Source of the DNA: Hymenobacter terrenus
GTDB lineage: Bacteria > Bacteroidota > Bacteroidia > Cytophagales > Hymenobacteraceae
Length of the DNA: 64,000 bases
Assembly (NCBI RefSeq): GCF_000972495.1
Contig: NZ_LATM01000007.1
Span: 152,655 to 216,654, forward strand
Direction of reading: 5' to 3'
Within the stretch, counting starts at the first letter, position 1. Every line of letters starts with the position of its first letter. This document shows, one piece after another, positions 1-7,159 of this stretch. The notes below the pieces were generated by a model that was given only the letters and a program-made list of their open reading frames with translations, made no database searches and had not been told where the DNA came from. The position numbers and the translations under genes are program-made.

Positions 1-355
1 GAAGGCAAGTGTGAAACCGTCACGGGCCTTTCTTGGTCGGGGAAGCCCTAATGGGTCGCCAAGCTAAACAATAAACTTGGATAAGTCATTATTCCAAGCT
101 TATGCTCCAACTTTTACCCTGCTATTGATCCATTGGCAATGCGATTGTTAAAGCCTGCTACTGTTCATATTCTCAACTTGGCCCTCTTTTTTCCAGTCTA
201 TTTCCTACCAAAGGTCACCCATACACTAATAATTGAGGAAGCGTACCTTTCTCTGCCGGTGGTAGTGTACCACCACGAAACCTGCGGACAATTCACAGCA
301 TTGCTCCGTTTTTACACTGCCACCGCACTCGGCTTCCTGAATCTAAGCTTTCCCA
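1..355. other. left-edge stretch without a confident gene
   Basis: No convincing gene is seen. The stretch is more AT-rich than what follows. An 82-residue open frame on the plus strand (133-381) overlaps the end of the small membrane protein gene on the other strand and has no recognisable domain or signal, so it is not called. An imperfect inverted repeat lies around positions 75-102. The first 51 bases are open in frame 1 and end in TAA, so they could be the tail of a gene that begins outside the window, but 16 residues are too few to judge. Confidence 0.3.
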
Positions 356-577
356 TCAATGCGAAGACCAGAGCAACATGAGTTGCGTGAAAGCCAGGAG
401 TAGCAGGCTCAGAAGCAACACCGTGCCGGGCAGCACCCCGCGTAGCAGCCGCAGGCGGCGCAGGTCCGGCGAGGGTGCTCGTTCCTGCCAAGTGAGCAGG
501 AAACCGAGCGCGGCTACATCGCCCACGCAAAAGAGGACACCCAGCAACGTGAGGACAAATTGAGAGACGGAGGCCAT
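356..577 (-). CDS. small two-helix membrane protein
   Basis: A 73-residue protein with two clear hydrophobic segments (about residues 5-28 and 49-70) separated by a short basic loop containing RRLRLLRG, so it is probably an inner-membrane protein. No family is recognised. It begins 34 bases after the stop of the DUF4173-type gene on the same strand and is most likely its co-transcribed partner. The open frame runs further upstream, but that part lies inside the neighbouring gene; the ATG at 577 places the first helix correctly at the N-terminus. Function unknown. Confidence 0.55.
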   Translation of the reverse strand: MASVSQFVLTLLGVLFCVGDVAALGFLLTWQERAPSPDLRRLRLLRGVLPGTVLLLSLLLLAFTQLMLLWSSH

Positions 578-611
578 GGGATGATTTTTTGAAGTTTTGA
601 CAAACAGCTGT

Positions 612-2267
612 TTAGAATTTACTTCGCCTGCGAGGCTCGGCATTCGCGGATAGTCGCCCGTAAGCCCGCCAGTCGGCCCAGGTGCGGCTCTGCCAGTCGG
701 TGTGGGCGGCGTAGTAGGCCGTCCAGGTGGCGGCGGCAATATTGAGCTGCACCTGAGCATCGGCGGCTGAGATGGGCACGGTGGTGCCAGATTCGTCCTC
801 GGCAGTAAGGTGGGGAGCTTGGTCGAGCACGGCGCGGCGAGCCAACAGCGTAGGCAACGTCCGGCCGGGCATCTGCAGGAGGAAGCCAATATCAATGTTC
901 CGAAACCGGGGCTGGAGGTTGTATTCGGCAATCCAGACTTCCCAATTGCCCGCCGCCAGCAGGAGCATCACCACATAGGTAGCCAGCGAATTGAGACGGA
1001 TAAGGCTGTAAGCCGAGCGGCGCTGCCAGATTTTCAGCAGCACCGTGACCAAGCCAAAAAACGTGAGCAGTAAAAAGAAGCACACACCAATACGCTTGTA
1101 AGCCAAGCCACTGTGCAGAATATAATAATAGTTGCGCAGCCCTACGGAGGTAGCCAGCACGGCATTCTGCGCCACCCACACCGTGGCGCCCCAACGCAGC
1201 CACGGCAAGCCGGACGAGTAGAAATTCAGGTTGCGGCGGAAAAACCAGAGCACGATGCCCATGGCCAGCAGGATGCTGAAGATGAGTACATACGTTCCCT
1301 CGTGCACGAACTGCGTCAAGTCGAACCCCGGCGCGGGCACGAAGCCAAACCACAGCCAGTGAATATCAATGGCATTCAGGACCAGCAGCAGCAAATTCAC
1401 CAGGCTAAAGACGGCCACGGCGACAATGAATTCCTTACGTAAATCGAGCGCCCGGCTGGTTTTCCAGCGAAAATCGGGCCGGCGCACGCTAAAAGACGCC
1501 ACTTGGTCGCGCTGCCGTCGAATAAATTCACCAAAGCGCGACTCATGGTCGGCGAAATAATACACTGGCACCGTCACCACCACTCCGGCCGTCACCAGAA
1601 AGCCCAGCGAGAAAAACAGAAAGTGGGCGAATGATATGTCCGGTAGCAGCCGCGCCAGCCAGTCACCCAGCAACGCCAGCACCCGGCTACTTAAGCTTTC
1701 ATAACGCGGATTTGCCAACGCAAACAGCCAATGGAACGTCCCCAGAATTCCCAATGGCACCAGAAACAAACGGCCGTAGAACCAGCTCCAGCGCACTCCC
1801 GCACTAGTATTGTGCGGTGCTCGCAGGCCGCGCAACACCCGCAGCCAAGCCTGCGCCAGATTATTTGCGGCGGTTAGCAAGGCATAGAGCACGAGTTTCA
1901 GGTGCGGCTGGTTCACGTAGCCGAGCAGCATTAGCACCGACACCATGCACGCCAGGGCGGCGGCCCCGGAACCGTACACCGCCATCATGAGACCACTGAA
2001 CAGACTGCCACCGACCATCAGCCAGAAGTAGCCCGAGCGCCGCACTGCCGCATGGCGCAGCAGCTGCACCAACTGCACCGTCACAACAAAAATCGTAAAT
2101 ACGAGCAGGTTAACACCACTGTTTTTCTGCCAGAACAGCCAGTCGAATAGCACTACGCCCAGCGGCAGGAACAGTTTTTGAGCAGCGGTGAGTGGTGTAA
2201 TGGCGGGTTTGGCGGAGCTGTCGTGGGCAAGCGGCCATTGGCCAGCAGATTCAGCTATTGGAATCAT
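612..2267 (-). CDS. DUF4173/DUF4153-type polytopic membrane protein
   Basis: A 551-residue protein made almost entirely of hydrophobic helices, with a soluble C-terminal tail of roughly 90 residues ending in basic residues. The overall pattern (GVVLFDWLFWQKNSGVN near the start, a long run of helices, then NSLATYVVMLLLAAGNWEVW followed by a tail containing DIGFLLQMPGRTL) fits the DUF4173 proteins of Bacteroidota, whose biochemical role is unknown. The start is the ATG at 2267. Twenty bases upstream lies a palindrome (2288-2302) that is also found before the membrane protein gene starting at 3452, suggesting control by the winged-helix protein encoded at 2482-2775. The small membrane protein gene follows on the same strand. 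Confidence 0.75.
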   Translation of the reverse strand: MIPIAESAGQWPLAHDSSAKPAITPLTAAQKLFLPLGVVLFDWLFWQKNSGVNLLVFTIFVVTVQLVQLLRHAAVRRSGYFWLMVGGSLFSGLMMAVYGSGAAALACMVSVLMLLGYVNQPHLKLVLYALLTAANNLAQAWLRVLRGLRAPHNTSAGVRWSWFYGRLFLVPLGILGTFHWLFALANPRYESLSSRVLALLGDWLARLLPDISFAHFLFFSLGFLVTAGVVVTVPVYYFADHESRFGEFIRRQRDQVASFSVRRPDFRWKTSRALDLRKEFIVAVAVFSLVNLLLLVLNAIDIHWLWFGFVPAPGFDLTQFVHEGTYVLIFSILLAMGIVLWFFRRNLNFYSSGLPWLRWGATVWVAQNAVLATSVGLRNYYYILHSGLAYKRIGVCFFLLLTFFGLVTVLLKIWQRRSAYSLIRLNSLATYVVMLLLAAGNWEVWIAEYNLQPRFRNIDIGFLLQMPGRTLPTLLARRAVLDQAPHLTAEDESGTTVPISAADAQVQLNIAAATWTAYYAAHTDWQSRTWADWRAYGRLSANAEPRRRSKF

Positions 2268-2287
2268 AATGATTGATTGCTAAAGAA

Positions 2288-2302
2288 CTTTGTATTTCAA
2301 AG
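2288..2302. promoter_or_regulatory. palindromic operator candidate, copy 1
   Basis: The sequence reads CTTTG-TATTT-CAAAG, an inverted repeat with a 5-base centre, and is A/T-flanked so that the arms extend to ACTTTG/CAAAGT. Read on the minus strand, the half-site forms TTACTTTG, one mismatch from the Bacteroidota -7 box TAnnTTTG. It lies 20 bases before the ATG of the DUF4173-type gene. The same palindrome, with one different central base, occurs at 3466-3480. A repressor bound here would cover the promoter. The likely binder is the neighbouring winged-helix protein; this is inference. Confidence 0.55.
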
Positions 2303-2338
2303 TAACATGTCAAAAAAAAGATTTTAGGGTCTATGTGA

Positions 2339-2364
2339 ACATCATGCAGAGGGTAGCATGATGT
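2339..2364. terminator. hairpin downstream of the winged-helix gene
   Basis: A 9-bp inverted repeat (ACATCATGC / GCATGATGT) with an 8-base loop lies about 120 bases after the stop of the minus-strand regulator gene. It may end that transcript or may be part of an intergenic repeat; there is no clear T-run. Confidence 0.3.
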
Positions 2365-2481
2365 CCACATCGTGGAACCGCTGGTCAGCAGAGCTAACGC
2401 GGGAGCTTTTGCTCCACGCAAGATATTGCGCGGTGTCTGCATGAGATTCTGCTCTATTGCTCTCATCTTCTGGTCTGACTT

Positions 2482-2775
2482 CTAGCCTCGCAGTAGCTTC
2501 TCCAGCGTAGCCAAGTGTTGCTGAAACGCGGTTTTGCCGGCGGCGGTGGCCGAATAGGTTGTGTTGGGTTTCTTGCCGATGAATTGCTTGCTTACCAACA
2601 CGTATTCAGCCTTTTCGAGGGCGGCGACGTGGCTGGCGAGGTTGCCGTCGGTAAGGTCAAGCGCCTCTTTCAGGTCGTTGAAACTCACGGATTCGTTGGC
2701 CATCAGCACGGCCATCACGCCCAGCCGTACGCGGTGGTCGAAAGCCTTGTTGAGGGTATGGATAAGGTGCTTCAC
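2482..2775 (-). CDS. winged-helix transcriptional regulator (HTH_34-like)
   Basis: A 97-residue one-domain DNA-binding protein. The pattern FDHRVRLGVMAVLMANESVS, then FNDLKEALDLTDGNLASHV and a wing around VSKQFIGKKPNTTYSAT, is typical of the small winged-helix (HTH_34, ArsR/MarR-like) regulators of Bacteroidota; no sensor domain or metal-binding cysteines are present. It starts at a GTG (2775) that overlaps the stop of the upstream six-helix membrane protein gene by 4 bases (GTGA), so the two are translationally coupled. The shared palindromes at 2288-2302 and 3466-3480 make autoregulation, plus control of the DUF4173 unit, the simplest reading. The inducing signal cannot be deduced. Confidence 0.85.
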   Translation of the reverse strand: MKHLIHTLNKAFDHRVRLGVMAVLMANESVSFNDLKEALDLTDGNLASHVAALEKAEYVLVSKQFIGKKPNTTYSATAAGKTAFQQHLATLEKLLRG

Positions 2776-3452
2776 CGGGACACTACGGTTTTGACGGGCG
2801 CGGCGGCCGGGCCCGGCCGCTCGTAGCGATTATACATCACCAGCCCGTAGCCAATGTGACCCAAGCCAAAGCCCAGCGCGAAGAAAATCAATCCCCAGCC
2901 AGGCAGTAGCATGCATACCAAGCCCAAGGTAATCTGAGTGAGCCCCAGCCACCGGATTTCGTCTAGCGTGAACTTACTGGCATTGAGCAGCGCGAGGCCA
3001 TAAAACACCAACAGGCCGGGCACCACCATAGCCGCATCGCCGCCCAGGTAGAGGCGCAGGCAAAACAGGCCACCCGTCACCAACGGTATTGTTAGCGCCA
3101 CGGCTACCCGCCGGGCAGGGCCGCTCCACAGTGTTTGCCCGTCGTTTCGGGTGCGGCGCTGGGTGAAGTAGAACGCGACCAGCAGCGCCATACCTATCAT
3201 GCCGCCCGCCAGCAGCAACAAAAATGGCAAGGCCACCCGCCGCTCCTCCACCGAGGTTTGCATGAGTCGTAGGTAGCCCTCGGGGTATTCGCTCTGCAAA
3301 TAGAGGTGACCGGCCGCCGCGCCCGCCAGCGCCACTACTCCCGCCCCTACCCCGCTCAAGCCCGAGAGCGATAAGAAGCGCGAGCTGCGCTCCATGATGG
3401 CGCGGATTTCGGTAAGTTGGGCGAGTGGGTCGGAGTTGGCGGCGGGCTTCAT
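2772..3452 (-). CDS. six-helix membrane protein coupled to a winged-helix regulator
   Basis: A 226-residue protein with about six transmembrane segments and short termini. No named family is recognised with certainty. The start is taken as the ATG at 3452, because the longer open frame up to 3728 runs through the divergent methyltransferase gene and through a repeat, and because the operator/promoter lies directly before 3452. The gene overlaps the regulator gene by 4 bases. In Bacteroidota such HTH_34 regulators often sit beside membrane proteins, so a role in membrane homeostasis or stress is possible, but this is only inference. Confidence 0.7.
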   Translation of the reverse strand: MKPAANSDPLAQLTEIRAIMERSSRFLSLSGLSGVGAGVVALAGAAAGHLYLQSEYPEGYLRLMQTSVEERRVALPFLLLLAGGMIGMALLVAFYFTQRRTRNDGQTLWSGPARRVAVALTIPLVTGGLFCLRLYLGGDAAMVVPGLLVFYGLALLNASKFTLDEIRWLGLTQITLGLVCMLLPGWGLIFFALGFGLGHIGYGLVMYNRYERPGPAAAPVKTVVSR

Positions 3453-3465
3453 AAGTCTCGAAGTG

Positions 3466-3480
3466 CTTTGTATTGCAAAG
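3466..3480. promoter_or_regulatory. palindromic operator candidate, copy 2, over a -7 box
   Basis: CTTTG-TATTG-CAAAG, 13 bases before the ATG at 3452. On the minus strand the half-site is part of TAACTTTG (3476-3483), a perfect match to the Bacteroidota -7 box TAnnTTTG. It matches the palindrome at 2288-2302 in both arms and in four of five central bases. Confidence 0.6.
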
Positions 3481-3549
3481 TTATGAAAGAAATTCGGTAC
3501 GCTTGCATTAGTTAATCTTTTTTTGAAGCTGTTTGGAAAGCCACTGGCT

Positions 3550-3605
3550 GTCATGCTGCGCGCAGTGAAGTATCTCCGTAACGGGGCTCTGCTAAGCCGT
3601 GGCCA
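3550..3605. repeat. copy of a GTCATGCTGnGCGCAG intergenic repeat
   Basis: The bases from 3553 read TGTCATGCTGCGCGCAGTGA and continue with AGTATC. This closely resembles the repeat at 22413-22442 (GTCATGCTGAGCGCAGTCGA, then AGCATC). Such repeats lie in intergenic DNA, which supports starting the following gene after it. Confidence 0.5.
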
Positions 3606-3672
3606 CCTGCTTGTCAGCAGGCTTCCACCCGTAAAAGCACCGAACAGCCCCTTTTCTGCGTACGTTCGGGTC

Positions 3673-4521
3673 ATGCGCCTCCGCCTTCGTTTGTTTGAGT
3701 TTGAAGACCTACCGTGGTTCCCGGCCATTATCCGCGCCGGAATGATGGACTACCTGCGGTTTATGATTTCGGCGCTGGGCACTTACCGGCCCATCACGCC
3801 CTTGCTGGCCGAGGGGCTGCGCCGCACCCGGCAGACCACCGTGCTGGAGCTGGGGGCGGGAGGCGGGGGCGGCACCGAAACTGTGCTGGCGAGCCTACGG
3901 GCCCAGAGTCTGCCCGAAGCAACCATCACCCTCACCGACCTCTATCCCCAGCCCGCCACCTGGGCCGACATTGCCGAACGCACCCGGGGCGCCATCGGCT
4001 ACGAGCCGGCTCCAGTGAATGCCCTGGCTGTGCCGGCGCACCTGCCGGGCTTTCGAACTATTTTCTCCGCCTTCCATCACTTTCCCCCGGCCTCGGCCGA
4101 AGCCCTGCTGCGCGATGCCGTGCAAGCGGGCACCGGCATTGGCGTGTTTGAGGGAGCGGGCAAGCACTGGTGGGAGCTGCTGCTGGCCTGGACGGTACTG
4201 CCAGTGGCGCAGTTGCTGCTTACTCCGTTCTTTCGCCCTTTCCGACTCAGCCGACTGGTATTCACTTATTTAATACCCATTATTCCACTCTGTACTATCT
4301 GGGATGGGTCGGTGTCGCTGCTGCGCATGTACTCCATCAAGGGCCTACTGGAACTGGCCCAACGAGCTGACCCCACGAGCCAGTTTACCTGGCAGGCCGG
4401 CAAAAAGCGTCATTGGTGGGGCCCCCAAGTCACCTACTTAGTGGGTTGGCCGAGCGCTGCGCTTCATGAAGAGACAAGAAGGAGGAAGAAGGAAGCGTTA
4501 TCCGAGCAACCTTTGCATTGA
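3673..4521 (+). CDS. class I SAM-dependent methyltransferase-like protein
   Basis: A 282-residue protein. Residues around 55-70 hold a glycine-rich SAM-binding motif (VLELGAGGGGGTETVL), followed by an acidic TLTDLYPQP strand end and FSAFHHFPP, as in Rossmann-fold methyltransferases. The C-terminal third contains two hydrophobic segments (around WWELLLAWTVLPVAQLLL and LVFTYLIPIIPLCTIW), so the protein may be membrane-attached. The substrate is unknown. The ATG at 3673 is preferred over an upstream start at 3523, because that extension is encoded by an intergenic repeat. The UbiA-family gene follows at once and they may form one unit. Confidence 0.7.
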   Translation: MRLRLRLFEFEDLPWFPAIIRAGMMDYLRFMISALGTYRPITPLLAEGLRRTRQTTVLELGAGGGGGTETVLASLRAQSLPEATITLTDLYPQPATWADIAERTRGAIGYEPAPVNALAVPAHLPGFRTIFSAFHHFPPASAEALLRDAVQAGTGIGVFEGAGKHWWELLLAWTVLPVAQLLLTPFFRPFRLSRLVFTYLIPIIPLCTIWDGSVSLLRMYSIKGLLELAQRADPTSQFTWQAGKKRHWWGPQVTYLVGWPSAALHEETRRRKKEALSEQPLH

Positions 4522-4549
4522 TTGTTCACTCTTCATTCTTCGTCTCCCA

Positions 4550-5425
4550 TTGGTAATTGAGAAATATCGTCGGGCACTGCCGCTGCTGCGCATTCCGTTT
4601 TCCATTTACCTTATGCCGGTATTTTGGTTTGGACTGAGTGCGTTGCGGGGGCCGTGGAGCGGATGGCGGGCGGTGGGGGTATTTGTGGTGCTGCACTTAC
4701 TGGCTTACCCGGCGTCTAACGGGTATAATTCTTACTACGATAAGGACGAAGACAGCATCGGGGGCTTGAAAGCGCCGCCCAAAGTGACGCCGGAGCTGCT
4801 CCATCTGGTGTGGCTGTTCGATGCGCTGGCGGTGGCCGGGGCCGCGCTGCTATCTCTGCCATTTGCCGCATTGGTCTTGGTGTACCTGCTGGTTTCCAAA
4901 GCCTACAGCTACGAGGGCATCCGCTTGAAAAAATACCCACTGCTGAGCACGCTGGTAGTGGTGGTGTTTCAGGGCGCCTTCACGTTGCTGATGACCCAGG
5001 TGGGCGTAGGGGCCACTTACGGCCAGCTTTTTGAGAAAACGAATCTGCTGCTGGCGTTGGTCAGCACCTTGTTTTTGTGTGGGTCCTACCCGCTCACGCA
5101 GGTGTACCAGCATGCCGAAGACGCCCGGCGCGGCGACCAGACGCTGAGCCTGCGGCTGGGCATCCGGGGCACATTTGTGTTTGCGGCAGTGGGGCTGCTG
5201 GCGGGTGCGACGGCCCTGGGCGTGGCCTACTGGCTGCGGCAGGAAATAAGGCCACTGCTGATTTTTCTGGTGGCTACGGGCCCGGTGGTGGCTTTGTTCA
5301 GCCGCTGGGTCTGGCTGGTGTGGCACGATGAGGCAGCCGCCAATTTCGAGCACACCATGCGCATGAACCAGGTATCGTCGCTGTGCATGAGCGCTGCTTT
5401 CATAGCCATGCTGCTGTGGCACTGA
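4550..5425 (+). CDS. UbiA-family prenyltransferase
   Basis: An integral membrane protein with about eight to nine helices. The first aspartate-rich motif is NGYNSYYDKDED and the second YQHAEDARRGDQTLSLRLG, the Mg-diphosphate-binding motifs of UbiA enzymes, which transfer a polyprenyl chain to an aromatic or similar acceptor. The substrate cannot be read; menaquinone-type enzymes are related, but this branch (LLRIPFSIYLMPVFW at the start) is a poorly described one. The start is uncertain: TTG at 4550 follows a TTCATTCTTC-like intergenic repeat, while ATG at 4466 would overlap the methyltransferase gene by 56 bases. Confidence 0.8.
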   Translation: MVIEKYRRALPLLRIPFSIYLMPVFWFGLSALRGPWSGWRAVGVFVVLHLLAYPASNGYNSYYDKDEDSIGGLKAPPKVTPELLHLVWLFDALAVAGAALLSLPFAALVLVYLLVSKAYSYEGIRLKKYPLLSTLVVVVFQGAFTLLMTQVGVGATYGQLFEKTNLLLALVSTLFLCGSYPLTQVYQHAEDARRGDQTLSLRLGIRGTFVFAAVGLLAGATALGVAYWLRQEIRPLLIFLVATGPVVALFSRWVWLVWHDEAAANFEHTMRMNQVSSLCMSAAFIAMLLWH

Positions 5426-5510
5426 GTGCACTTGGTGGCTTTCGATAACTTGAGCAGCTACTAGTTGCGTATTATGTACTACTGCCGGTTCACCTTTTCC
5501 TGATTATTCT

Positions 5511-6140
5511 ATGCGATTCTCCTGGCTCACTTGGTTGCCGCTGCTGGCGGCCTGCAACTCCACTCCTTCGGCCATGCATGAAGGGACCGTATCCCGCATT
5601 ACCGACCAGACTGGGCACGACTCCTCAGCCCTACCCACACCCGATACCTCTCGCAGCAAAGCGGTATCGGCCGTTAGCGACACCTTGCGCGTGGCCCGGC
5701 AACAGCACAATTTCAGCAACCCCGAAGGCCCACCCGATACGTTCCAGCTGGTTTTTCGCGGTCCGTCGATACTAGAGGGAACCGGTGAGCTTACGATTAC
5801 CAGTGCCAGCGGCCAGGTCATTTTCCGCGAAATGCTGACCGAGCCTAACCTTGAAGCCTCACTCGTGTATGAAATGAAAACTCCCACCGCTAGCCGTGCT
5901 GAGCGCGAAGCCTTCGTGCTGCGACGCATCGACCGATTTTTCCTACCCTCGCAGTTCCATACGCCTGCCATTGATAAGAAAGCGGCGTTCCCAGCTACAG
6001 TTGAAAACCTTGACCGAGCCAGCTGGATTGACTTACGGCAACGCCCAGACGCCATCCGGTTTGAATACCTGAAGGGCAAGGAAGACCGACACAGAATAGC
6101 TTGGTCGCCTCTGAAGAAGGAAGTGGTGCGAGTGCAATAG
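5511..6140 (+). CDS. hypothetical lipoprotein
   Basis: A 209-residue protein with a short lipoprotein signal (WLPLLAAC, with the cysteine at about residue 15), so it is probably anchored in an envelope membrane. The mature part starts with a Ser/Thr-rich linker and then a domain with alternating beta-strand pattern (FQLVFRGPSILEGTGELTIT). No family is recognised. A similar-length frame on the opposite strand is judged a shadow because it has no signal or motif. The gene stands alone. Confidence 0.65.
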   Translation: MRFSWLTWLPLLAACNSTPSAMHEGTVSRITDQTGHDSSALPTPDTSRSKAVSAVSDTLRVARQQHNFSNPEGPPDTFQLVFRGPSILEGTGELTITSASGQVIFREMLTEPNLEASLVYEMKTPTASRAEREAFVLRRIDRFFLPSQFHTPAIDKKAAFPATVENLDRASWIDLRQRPDAIRFEYLKGKEDRHRIAWSPLKKEVVRVQ

Positions 6141-6199
6141 CCCAGTTTGCGAGGCGAAGCCAAATTAGGAGTCGTAACGCCCGTCTGTCTTCTCTGCCA

Positions 6200-6865
6200 C
6201 TACGCTGCTGCGCGCAAAAGCTGCTCCAGGCCCTGCCGTAGCTGCTCGTAGGGCTGGTAGCCGCGCGCTAGCACGTAACCCTGCTCCCCCAGCCGCAGCA
6301 CCAACGTTGGGAAGCCCTGCACGCCAATTCGGGCCACCGCCGCAAACTCCTGCTGCGTGGCGCGGGCCGTTTCGGGAGCTGCCAAACGACGCTGAAATTC
6401 TGCCACATCAATCCCGAAGGGAGTCAGCAACGAGTTGTAAGTGGCGGGGTTGTTCAGGTCCTGTCCATCATGAAACAGGGCCATTTGCACGGCGTGCGCA
6501 AAGGCCACGGTGTGGGCCGGGTCTTGGGTGATTTGGCGAAAAGTGGTGATGGCCCGGCTCGGGGGTTCCGAGTCGTACACGTAGCTGCCTTCTTCTCCCA
6601 GGGCCTTGAAGGCAGCCCCAAAGTGCACGCCAGTAGCCTTTTCCACATCACCCAAAGCCTGCCTGACGTATTCCCAGCTAGCCGAAATAGGTCCGGCATC
6701 GTCGCCTTTTACCATGCCGCCACACAGCACCGACACATCAACGCGCCCCATAAACTCTTGCTGCACCCGATTGATAACCGGGCTCGTGCCATAGCACCAG
6801 CCGCACAACGGGTCGTGAATGTAGAGCAGTTCGGGCAGGTTGGCGGGAATGGTTTCCATAAGCAT
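6200..6865 (-). CDS. DsbA-family thioredoxin-fold protein
   Basis: About 221 residues. Near the N-terminus is YIHDPLCGWCYGTSPVI, the thioredoxin-fold CxxC motif (CGWC) of the FrnE/DsbA-like group; a cis-proline region follows late as GVQGFPTLVL. No signal peptide is visible when translation starts at 6865 or 6859, so the protein is probably cytoplasmic, unlike classic periplasmic DsbA. Related proteins act as oxidoreductases or 2-hydroxychromene-2-carboxylate isomerase-like enzymes. The longer frame up to 6934 adds residues without family character. The gene is convergent with the lipoprotein gene. Confidence 0.8.
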   Translation of the reverse strand: MLMETIPANLPELLYIHDPLCGWCYGTSPVINRVQQEFMGRVDVSVLCGGMVKGDDAGPISASWEYVRQALGDVEKATGVHFGAAFKALGEEGSYVYDSEPPSRAITTFRQITQDPAHTVAFAHAVQMALFHDGQDLNNPATYNSLLTPFGIDVAEFQRRLAAPETARATQQEFAAVARIGVQGFPTLVLRLGEQGYVLARGYQPYEQLRQGLEQLLRAAA

Positions 6866-7100
6866 TGGGACGAAATAGCCGGCAAATTTATACTCGCAAA
6901 GCAAGTTTTGCCGAGCAGAGAATTGGTAGAACAAATAGATGCCGAAACAGTCCCGGTGAAGAAAGCGCCAATTTTATTCTCGCTCACTAACAGGTGGTTT
7001 GTAGCCGGAATGCTAAAAGCTGAATCTATCCCAACGGGTAGCCGTTTTATCCGGACTATGTTACCTATTACCAGTAATTATTTTTACATCTGATTATTAG

Positions 7101-7146
7101 GCAAATGAAAAGCCCCCGGCGTTGCTGCCGGGGGCTTTTCATTTGC
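7101..7146. terminator. bidirectional hairpin terminator after rho
   Basis: A perfect 20-bp inverted repeat (arms 7101-7120 and 7127-7146) with loop GTTGCT. It has a GC core flanked by AAAA and TTTT on either side, so it can work in both directions; it lies 14 bases after the rho stop codon. Confidence 0.85.
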
Positions 7147-7159
7147 AGACCCTACCTGC

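Noticed and set aside
1..51. Open frame ending in TAA at the left edge, possible C-terminus of a gene
   Set aside because: Only 16 residues, no recognisable motif; coding status cannot be judged.
133..381. 82-residue plus-strand frame
   Set aside because: Overlaps the small membrane protein gene on the other strand, no domain, no signal peptide with plausible cleavage site, AT-rich context.
2251..2466. 71-residue minus-strand frame between DUF4173 and the regulator
   Set aside because: Runs through the operator and a hairpin; no protein-like composition.
5504..6163. 219-residue minus-strand frame opposite the lipoprotein gene
   Set aside because: Arg/Ser-rich antisense frame; the plus strand has a proper lipoprotein signal.
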